A stretch of DNA of 6,221 nucleotides, taken from positions 1-6,221 of the forward strand of contig JAKUSY010000112.1 in assembly GCA_022451445.1 (NCBI GenBank), given 5' to 3'. The translations under genes and the position numbers were made by a program. The DNA comes from Planctomycetota bacterium. GTDB lineage: Bacteria; Planctomycetota; UBA8108. Of the stretch, positions 1 to 4,639 are shown one piece after another. The first letter of the stretch is position 1. Every line of letters starts with the position of its first letter. Below the pieces are notes generated by a model. The model was not told the DNA's origin, did not search any database, and worked only from the letters and a program-made list of their open reading frames with translations.

Positions 1-353
1 TTCGAGCTGTTTGTACCCCGAACGCGTTCAGCGGCGCGGCGGAATTCCTCTCTGGGGCCATCTTCAGGGTTCCCAGGGAGGGTCTCGAGGTTTTTCAGCG
101 CCCCGCGAGCCTGCATGGCTTCCGTATGGTCTTTCCGGCGTCGAAGGAACAGCCGGAGGCTTTCAATGTGCGGGTCGAAGCCTACCTGGCGGATCCGCGC
201 TCGGTTTACATTGAAAACGTGGGGACCTTTAAGGCCCCGATCTCACCGAATCATCTCGGAGTGATCGAGAGCCAGGTCGGGGCCGTTTCGGAGTTTATCG
301 TGGGCAGGGTTGTGCCATTCCTCACGCAATATGACAAGAGAGGCGTCGAATGA
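1..353 (+). CDS. Unrecognised protein, C-terminal part only (5' end outside window)
   Basis: Read from base 3, the frame is open from the left edge to the TGA at 351-353 and gives 116 residues. An ATG at 126 lies inside it, but the frame upstream has no stop and reads like protein (GAIFRVPREGLEVFQRPAS), so the real start is probably outside the window. The visible part is soluble, mixed alpha/beta in character, with segments such as FNVRVEAYLADP, SVYIENVGTF and EFIVGRVVPFL. I see no signal peptide, membrane helix or known catalytic motif, and I do not recognise the family. The stop overlaps the ATG of the next gene (ATGA at 350-353), which implies cotranscription and translational coupling with the propeller lipoprotein. 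I am confident that this is coding, but cannot assign a function. Confidence 0.75.
   Translation, partial: RAVCTPNAFSGAAEFLSGAIFRVPREGLEVFQRPASLHGFRMVFPASKEQPEAFNVRVEAYLADPRSVYIENVGTFKAPISPNHLGVIESQVGAVSEFIVGRVVPFLTQYDKRGVE
338..343 (+). promoter_or_regulatory. Ribosome binding site of the propeller gene, within the upstream gene
   Basis: GAGAGG lies 6 nt before the ATG at 350, inside the last codons of the preceding gene. Together with the ATGA stop/start overlap this supports translational coupling and fixes the start. Confidence 0.6.
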
Positions 354-1465
354 AGCGCGCAAGGGCAGGTCTTAGCAGGGCGCTGCCGGGCCTGTTGCTG
401 GCCATGGCGGTAGGCATCGGGCCGGGTTGCGGGGATTCGCGGAGCAGGGAGGCGGGAAAGGCCGCGCAGGCCTTGCCGCCTGCCAGGGAGGTGTCGCCCA
501 TAGAGGGCGAGGTCCACCTGAAGAACGTGCGCCAGCTGACCTTCGAGGGAGAGAATGCCGAGGCGTATTTCTCCGGAGATGGAAACCGCCTGGTTTTCCA
601 GAGCACCCACGGCGAGCTGAAATGCGACCAGATCTTCGTGATGAATCTCGATGGCACCGGTCGCCGCCGGGTGTCTACCGGCAAGGGGCGAACCACGTGC
701 TCCTACTTCGCCCCCGATGGCGGCAGGATCGTCTACGCCTCCACTCATCTGGGCTCGCCGGATTGTCCGCCACCGCCGCCACCGCCGCCGCCGTACGTGT
801 GGCGGGTCTACGAGGATTTCGACATTTTCAGCGCCCGGCCCGATGGGGGCGACCTGCGGCGCCTCACTGACTCGCCTGGCTACGATGCCGAACCCACCTA
901 TGCCCGTGATGGCTCGCGCATCGTCTTTACCTCGGCTCGCACCGGGGATCTGGAGATCTGGGACATGAAGCCCGATGGCAGTGACCAGAGGCAGCTGACC
1001 GACATCCCGGGGTATGACGGCGGCCCTTTTTTCTCTCCTGACGGAAAGAAGATCTGTTTCCGGGCCAGCCGCCCTGAGGGCAAGGACCTCGAGAAGTACC
1101 GGGGGCTCCTGGCCAGGGGCCAGGTGGAGCCAAGCCACCTGGAGATCTACGTCATGAACGCGGATGGAGGCGACATCCAGCAGGTCACCAGCAACGGGCG
1201 GGCGAACTTCTGTCCTTTCTTCCATCCCTCAGGCCGCAAACTTATCTACGCGACCAACAAGCACAGCGAAGACCGCCGAAAGCCGAACTTCGATCTCTTT
1301 CTTGTCGATATCGAGTCAGGTAAAGAGGAGCGCATAACCCATTCCGAGGATTTTGACGGCTTTCCCATGTTTTCGCCGGACGGATCGAAGCTGGTCTGGG
1401 CCTCCAACCGCTACAACGCCCGCCGGGGCGAGACCAACGTATTCATTGCCGATTGGGTGGAGTAG
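350..1465 (+). CDS. TolB-type WD40-like (PD40) beta-propeller protein, predicted lipoprotein
   Basis: The protein has 371 residues. A basic N-terminus and hydrophobic stretch (residues 11-26) precede Cys27 in the context GIGPGC, a weak lipobox, so it is probably exported and lipid-anchored. Residues 60-353 hold six PD40-type repeats with the signature (F/S)xPDGxxIxFxS: around 73-86, 119-132, 184-197, 227-240, 290-303 and 340-353. They alternate with QLT/RLT/QVT/RIT strands and DGxD turns, as in TolB C-terminal propellers. Proteins of this kind are usually periplasmic binding or scaffold modules with no known catalysis, and the partner here is unknown. Nine consecutive prolines (140-148) sit in a loop after Cys139. 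The start is supported by GAGAGG at 338-343, 6 nt before the ATG, and by the ATGA overlap with the upstream gene. Fold assignment is firm; the lipidation site is less certain and a cleaved soluble form is possible. Confidence 0.88.
   Translation: MKRARAGLSRALPGLLLAMAVGIGPGCGDSRSREAGKAAQALPPAREVSPIEGEVHLKNVRQLTFEGENAEAYFSGDGNRLVFQSTHGELKCDQIFVMNLDGTGRRRVSTGKGRTTCSYFAPDGGRIVYASTHLGSPDCPPPPPPPPPYVWRVYEDFDIFSARPDGGDLRRLTDSPGYDAEPTYARDGSRIVFTSARTGDLEIWDMKPDGSDQRQLTDIPGYDGGPFFSPDGKKICFRASRPEGKDLEKYRGLLARGQVEPSHLEIYVMNADGGDIQQVTSNGRANFCPFFHPSGRKLIYATNKHSEDRRKPNFDLFLVDIESGKEERITHSEDFDGFPMFSPDGSKLVWASNRYNARRGETNVFIADWVE
767..793 (+). repeat. CCG/CCA codon repeat encoding nine prolines
   Basis: Nine consecutive proline codons (seven CCG, two CCA) encode residues 140-148 of the propeller lipoprotein, between repeats two and three. 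The low-complexity trinucleotide tract could change length by slippage in multiples of three. Runs of three or more prolines stall ribosomes unless elongation factor P acts, so translation of this protein should depend strongly on EF-P. Confidence 0.9.
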
Positions 1466-1468
1466 GTC

Positions 1469-2107
1469 TCAGGCGGTGTCCCGGGCCTCCTCCGTTGCAG
1501 GCGGGCTCCTGCGGAAGAACTCCAGCAGGACAATCAGTATCACGCCGATGCAGATCCCGCTGTCGGCGATGTTGAAGTTCGGCCAGATGTGCTCCTTGCC
1601 GTCGATGGTTACGTACCACTTGATCCAGTCGCGTACGGCCTCGAGAAAGTAGCGGTCGTAGAGATTTCCGGCGGTTCCGCCGGCGAGCAGGCCGAGGGCC
1701 GCCACGAACCAGGCTGATGGCGCGGGAGAGCGCCCGAGTGAATACCAGAGAACGGAGCCGATCACGAGCAATGCCGCACAGGAGAGCAGGGCCAGCAGGC
1801 CGGTGTGCTCGGAGAACCAGCCGTTGAAGGCTCCGTAATTGAAGTTGGCCTGGAGGTCGAAAAAACCCGGGATAATCGTCATTTCGCGCGGCGCCGCGAT
1901 GATTCTCGCGGGCAGGCCGGCGCACTTTACATTCAGCAACTCGAAAACGGCGCTCTTGCTCCAGAGATCAAGGCCGGCAATACCGCAGGCGATGAGCAGA
2001 AAGAGAAGCCAGGCGTTTCTCTTCGCCAGCGGTCGGGGGGTTTCGTCGTTTACGGAAGGATCGCTCATGGATGAGATTGTACGGAAGAAGGTCTCCGCCG
2101 TCATCAC
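1469..2107 (-). CDS. lspA: Lipoprotein signal peptidase (signal peptidase II)
   Basis: This inner-membrane aspartic protease of family A8 removes the signal peptide of lipoproteins after diacylglyceryl transfer to the lipobox cysteine. Numbering from the GTG at 2107 (212 residues), family motifs appear in order: LDLWSK (46-51, conserved Asp47), NFNYGAFNG (88-96), GGTAGNLYDR (143-152, catalytic Asp151) and NFNIADS (177-183, catalytic Asp182). Four hydrophobic helices lie near 32-50, 101-122, 131-148 and 183-198. The protein is longer than the usual 160-170 residues because of an N-terminal extension and a few extra residues (about 168-175) before the second Asp. Start choice is open: GTG 2107 and ATG 2104 lie 11-14 nt after GGAGGA, while ATG 2068 gives 199 residues but lacks a Shine-Dalgarno. 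It lies 7 bp after the kinase homologue and probably shares its transcript. The neighbouring propeller lipoprotein is a plausible substrate. Confidence 0.96.
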   Translation of the reverse strand: MMTAETFFRTISSMSDPSVNDETPRPLAKRNAWLLFLLIACGIAGLDLWSKSAVFELLNVKCAGLPARIIAAPREMTIIPGFFDLQANFNYGAFNGWFSEHTGLLALLSCAALLVIGSVLWYSLGRSPAPSAWFVAALGLLAGGTAGNLYDRYFLEAVRDWIKWYVTIDGKEHIWPNFNIADSGICIGVILIVLLEFFRRSPPATEEARDTA

Positions 2108-2114
2108 AGCGGGA

Positions 2115-3431
2115 CTATTCCTCCGGGTCTTCTTTCAGGCTGTCGGCCAGCGACTCCAGCGCATCGTTGCGGGGGAGAAGATCGCTGGCCGCCCCCACCG
2201 CATTGCGCGCCGCCTCGCGGTCTCCATCGCACAGGGCCTCGAGAGCCCGCACCATATGATCAAAAGCCCGAGTCCGGGCGATGCTCTCTGAGAGCGCCGT
2301 TGCCCTTGGGTTGGCCGGGTCGAGAGATCGAAGCCGCCCCGCCTCCGAGCGCGCCGCGGCGTGGTCTCCCCTGTAGAGCGCGTCAAGGGCGCCGTTAACC
2401 AGCGAGCTCCGTTTGCCTGCCTCGCGGCTGAACCAGATGGCTCCCGCGGTCAACAGCAGCAGCACGGATGCCGCGATGAGCCGGTGGGAGAGCCGGAACC
2501 CGTGAGATGGCCTGGCGGGGGCCTGGGCCTGGGCCTCTATTGCGGCAAGAGGGTATTCGCCGGAGAGAAAACGTTCGAGATCATCAGCCATTTCGCCCGC
2601 GCTCGAATAGCGGTTTTCCGGATCGCGCGCCAGCGCCTTTGCGACGCAGGCGTCGAGGGAGGGAGGTATTTCGTTGTAGAAGGCGGACGGCGGCGGAGGG
2701 GGGCCGGCGAGGATCGCCTTGCGCGTCGCGCCGGGGTCGATCGTTTCCGCCCCGGGGTGATGGTAGGGCGTGTTCAGGGTCAGCATCTCGTAGAGGACCG
2801 CGCCGAGGGAGTAGATGTCGGAACCCTTGTGGGCCGGCCAGCTGTCCGGTTGGAGCTCTTCCGGGGCGTGGTAGTGAATGTCTTGCGCCAGGGAGTGTCC
2901 GCCACCGCCGAAATCGCCAAGGAGGAGCATTCCCGACGGCGAGAACATGAGATTGCCCGGGGAGATGCGGCCGTGCACGATTCCGGCTTCATGGACCACC
3001 TGGAGACCTCGCGCTACCTTCTGGAGCATCCTCACGCAGCGAAAGAAGTGGTCAGGCTGTGGCTCTCCTTCGTCGGTCGCTCCGATGGGGCAGAGCGAGG
3101 CGGGCCTTGCGGGCTTTTCCCTCAGGCCGGAGAGCACCTTTGCAAGAGAGTCGCCGGGCAGGAACTTCGTCGCTGAGTAGCTCCATCCGTCAGAGTTTCC
3201 CAGGCCCTCCACGGGGAGGATGTTGGGATGGTTCAGCCCGCTGGAGGGGGAGAGCTTTTCGAGATCGTCCCAGCGGGCCCAGGTCTTTGAGTGATAGATT
3301 TTCAGGGCATAGAAGCGTCCGTCCGATTCGGCCTTGAAGACCTGTCCCCGAGGGCCCTCGCCGCAGCTCTCAAGCAGCGTATAGGGCCCCAGCCTGGACG
3401 GACCAGTGCCGATGCAGCCGTTTTCAGCCAT
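2115..3431 (-). CDS. Membrane-anchored Hanks-type Ser/Thr kinase homologue, probable pseudokinase
   Basis: The 438-residue protein has a kinase domain at about 16-290: glycine loop GEGPRGQV (24-31), the ALK lysine (Lys44), candidate helix-C Glu58, LNHPNIL (66-72), DFG (173-175), APE (189-191), SDIYSLGAVLYEML (204-217) and RYSSAGEMADDLERFL (274-289). The catalytic loop reads IVHGRISPGN (151-160): Arg155 replaces the catalytic Asp and Ser157 the usual Lys, while Asn160 remains. ATP or metal binding could persist, but phosphotransfer by the normal mechanism is unlikely. An Ala/Pro/Gln linker (295-310) leads to one membrane helix (about 318-334). Two similar helical-hairpin units follow (about 344-380 and 391-427, each with a GD..AAR core), resembling TPR-like repeats and probably outside the membrane. 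GGAG lies 7 nt before the ATG. The gene has its own candidate promoter and lies 7 bp upstream of lspA. A signalling scaffold or sensor role is inferred. Confidence 0.9.
   Translation of the reverse strand: MAENGCIGTGPSRLGPYTLLESCGEGPRGQVFKAESDGRFYALKIYHSKTWARWDDLEKLSPSSGLNHPNILPVEGLGNSDGWSYSATKFLPGDSLAKVLSGLREKPARPASLCPIGATDEGEPQPDHFFRCVRMLQKVARGLQVVHEAGIVHGRISPGNLMFSPSGMLLLGDFGGGGHSLAQDIHYHAPEELQPDSWPAHKGSDIYSLGAVLYEMLTLNTPYHHPGAETIDPGATRKAILAGPPPPPSAFYNEIPPSLDACVAKALARDPENRYSSAGEMADDLERFLSGEYPLAAIEAQAQAPARPSHGFRLSHRLIAASVLLLLTAGAIWFSREAGKRSSLVNGALDALYRGDHAAARSEAGRLRSLDPANPRATALSESIARTRAFDHMVRALEALCDGDREAARNAVGAASDLLPRNDALESLADSLKEDPEE
2119..2124 (-). promoter_or_regulatory. Shine-Dalgarno of lspA inside the end of the kinase-homologue gene
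   Basis: The minus strand reads GGAGGA within the last codons (Pro-Glu-Glu) of the upstream gene, then TAG, then GTG at 2107 and ATG at 2104. Spacing of 11-14 nt is longer than optimal. Its position suggests that ribosomes ending the kinase-homologue frame help initiate lspA. Confidence 0.45.
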
Positions 3432-3438
3432 GCCGTTT

Positions 3439-3442
3439 CTCC
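3439..3442 (-). promoter_or_regulatory. Ribosome binding site of the kinase-homologue gene
   Basis: The minus strand reads GTGGAG with 7 nt between GGAG and the ATG at 3431, which supports this start. Confidence 0.65.
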
Positions 3443-3476
3443 ACTTCTTTACAGCGTCTCTTTTCTTTTCTCTTCA

Positions 3477-3515
3477 CTGGCTCCGCTGTTACGGCGAAAC
3501 AGGCTATGGAGCCAG
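3477..3515 (-). promoter_or_regulatory. Stem-loop (inverted repeat) in the leader of the kinase-lspA unit
   Basis: CTGGCTCC (3477-3484) and GGAGCCAG (3508-3515) are perfect 8-bp inverted arms. Inside them CTGTT (3486-3490) and AACAG (3498-3502) form a second 5-bp stem around a 7-nt loop, with an asymmetric internal bulge (1 nt against 5 nt). On the minus strand the structure begins about where transcription from the predicted promoter would start and ends some 45 nt before the ATG. A purine-rich stretch, not a T-run, follows it, so it does not look like an intrinsic terminator. It could be a leader structure affecting mRNA stability or translation, or a DNA operator. Confidence 0.55.
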
Positions 3516-3522
3516 CGGACAC

Positions 3523-3551
3523 ATGATACGCCCTGGGGCGTTTTCAGGCAA
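3523..3551 (-). promoter_or_regulatory. Candidate sigma70-type promoter for the kinase homologue and lspA
   Basis: On the minus strand TTGCCT (3551-3546; 4 of 6 matches to TTGACA) is separated by exactly 17 bp from TATCAT (3528-3523; 5 of 6 matches to TATAAT). Transcription would start near 3516, giving a leader of about 85 nt. The elements lie in the 126-bp gap downstream of the exported-protein gene and point at the kinase homologue. They stand out in GC-rich DNA, but this rests on pattern only. Confidence 0.5.
3528..3541. promoter_or_regulatory. Palindrome inside the promoter spacer; possible operator or weak terminator
   Basis: ACGCC (3528-3532) and GGCGT (3537-3541) are inverted arms around CTGG, lying almost wholly between the -35 and -10 elements on the minus strand. 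A repressor or activator site is possible there. On the plus strand the arm runs into TTTT, so it also resembles a small terminator, but no plus-strand gene ends nearby. On the minus strand it lies 16 bp past the stop of the exported-protein gene without a T-run. Confidence 0.3.
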
Positions 3552-3557
3552 GAGGCT

Positions 3558-4535
3558 CTATCGGGGAGAAGCGGCCTCTTCGAGAAGGGCCTTGAGGGCG
3601 TGGCTGACCGTGAGTCCGCCTGGGGGCAGGCGAATCTCGAGCGTCAGGGCGTCCAGCTCCTGCCAGGGGCGGTTTTCATTGAGGTCGAGAACATCATCGC
3701 TCCAGGGCCCCTCGTAGCGCTTCCAGTTCTCGAATGAAATCCTGAAGGTCCTGCTCTTTGAGCTCTCAACCTGGGACCGCCTGACGAGCACCTCGAGTTC
3801 CGCCGGGCCGGCCTCCAGCACCCAGGCCTTGAAAGGCTTGGAAAGCTTCGCCTTGCGGCCGATGGAGCCGGGATTGCGCAATAATTCTCCTCGGCTTCCC
3901 GGCCGCACAAGCCGGGTGACTCCGTCCGCCGTCTGCCAGAATTTTTTGAGGCGCAGGGATGCTATGCGAAGATTGGCCGGCAGCCCGGCGAGCTTTCCCT
4001 TGAGGCGCCGGCTCCGGGCGTCTCGAATGAGAAGGGTCTCGTAGCCAAGACCCTTCGATTGGGTGAAGATGCGGTTTTTCTTTTTTCCCTGTACGTAGAG
4101 AGGATTGGCGAGGGTGAGCAGGAAGAGGCTCTGCCCCTCGTAGCGCTTCCAGCGTGGAAGCGAGGCGGCGATCCTGGCGATGGCCTGCTCGTGGGAGAGC
4201 TTGCTGCCGCGCAGCCGGAGATAGGCGGAGCCGGCCTTGTAGGCCACGGCGTCGGGCGCAAGGAAGCCCTTGAGATCAAGGCCGTGCAGCGAGAGCGTGC
4301 CGGCGCTTTTTTCCCAGTCCGCCAGGCGCAACCTCACGCGCTCGATCCGGGCGAGATCCTCGGCGGCCGGCCTAGGCTGTGCGGGCGCCTTCTTCACCGC
4401 CGGAGCTTTTTTGGCGCCGGCGGGGTTTTTTGCCGGTGCGCCGCCTTTTTTTACCACCTCTGCCGCAAGGCGCCCGGTGGAGAGGGTGAGCGACAGCGCC
4501 AGCAAACCTGCGTAGAACGCGATTTTTCCTGCCAT
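3558..4535 (-). CDS. Exported protein of unknown function with Ala/Lys/Pro-rich linker
   Basis: The 325-residue protein starts with a likely cleavable signal peptide: Lys4, hydrophobic core about 5-19, and a probable cleavage after LAA at 25. A low-complexity Ala/Lys/Pro linker follows (about 29-58, with repeated KKAPA), then a folded region (about 59-320) that I cannot assign. That region contains a predicted helix (59-77), a basic strand-rich part with many Arg/Lys, and the hexapeptide WKRYEG twice (129-134 and 271-276). No cysteine, membrane helix or catalytic motif is evident, so it is probably periplasmic or wall-associated. The start is supported by AGGA at 4543-4546, 7 nt before the ATG; a stronger GGAGG lies 13-15 nt away. 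It is divergent from the membrane-protein gene and 126 bp upstream of the kinase homologue on the same strand. Transcription could read through, but that gap holds a separate promoter candidate. Coding status is firm; function is unknown. Confidence 0.82.
   Translation of the reverse strand: MAGKIAFYAGLLALSLTLSTGRLAAEVVKKGGAPAKNPAGAKKAPAVKKAPAQPRPAAEDLARIERVRLRLADWEKSAGTLSLHGLDLKGFLAPDAVAYKAGSAYLRLRGSKLSHEQAIARIAASLPRWKRYEGQSLFLLTLANPLYVQGKKKNRIFTQSKGLGYETLLIRDARSRRLKGKLAGLPANLRIASLRLKKFWQTADGVTRLVRPGSRGELLRNPGSIGRKAKLSKPFKAWVLEAGPAELEVLVRRSQVESSKSRTFRISFENWKRYEGPWSDDVLDLNENRPWQELDALTLEIRLPPGGLTVSHALKALLEEAASPR
3707..3726. repeat. 20-bp exact direct repeat, copy 1 (WKRYEG codons)
   Basis: Bases 3707-3726 are identical to 4133-4152. 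Both copies are in the same frame of the exported-protein gene and encode WKRYEG, here at residues 271-276. Confidence 0.85.
4133..4152. repeat. 20-bp exact direct repeat, copy 2 (WKRYEG codons)
   Basis: This second copy of the 20-bp sequence encodes residues 129-134 of the exported protein. The flanking sequences of the two copies diverge at once, so this is a short motif repeat, not a visible domain duplication. Confidence 0.85.
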
Positions 4536-4639
4536 GACCGCATCCTAACTCCTCCGGAGGCTTCCGGACAATTTTTTTCAGACCCGAGGCCGACAGACCG
4601 ATAAATTAAAGAGGAGCTGGCGGCAAAGAACGGATTTCC
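4536..4639. promoter_or_regulatory. Divergent intergenic region with tandem TCCGGA palindromes
   Basis: This 104-bp gap separates two divergently read genes and should hold both promoters. CCTCCGGAGG (4551-4560) is a perfect 10-bp palindrome, and a second TCCGGA (4563-4568) follows exactly 10 bp after the first (4553-4558), one helical turn away. An A/T-rich stretch (4570-4578) and GATAAATTAA (4600-4609) are the only AT-rich parts. For the plus-strand gene TTCAGA (4577-4582) and TAAATT (4602-4607) are a poor promoter match with a 19-bp spacer. For the minus strand I see no better candidate. The minus-strand reading of the palindrome overlaps the GGAGG upstream of the exported-protein gene. 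Confidence 0.35.

Noticed and set aside
251..1225. Long minus-strand open frame (324 codons) opposite the propeller gene
   Set aside because: It lies antisense to a gene with clear PD40 repeats, its product is Arg/Pro/Gly-rich without motifs, and such frames are expected opposite GC-rich genes.
2517..2536. Hexanucleotide repeat (GGGCCT units) in the kinase-homologue gene
   Set aside because: It encodes the short Ala-Gln linker before the membrane helix and is a simple low-complexity linker, too short to suggest anything more.
2361..3176. Plus-strand open frame (271 codons) opposite the kinase homologue
   Set aside because: The opposite strand carries unmistakable kinase motifs; this product has no recognisable features and no Shine-Dalgarno of note.
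3528..3545. Intrinsic terminator on the plus strand (ACGCC/GGCGT followed by TTTT)
   Set aside because: No plus-strand gene ends near it, the stem is only 5-6 bp, and its location inside a minus-strand promoter spacer gives a better explanation.
4059..4604. Plus-strand open frame (181 codons) opposite the exported-protein gene
   Set aside because: The minus-strand gene has a signal peptide, a Shine-Dalgarno and a coherent composition, so the plus-strand frame is a shadow and would also cross the divergent promoter region.
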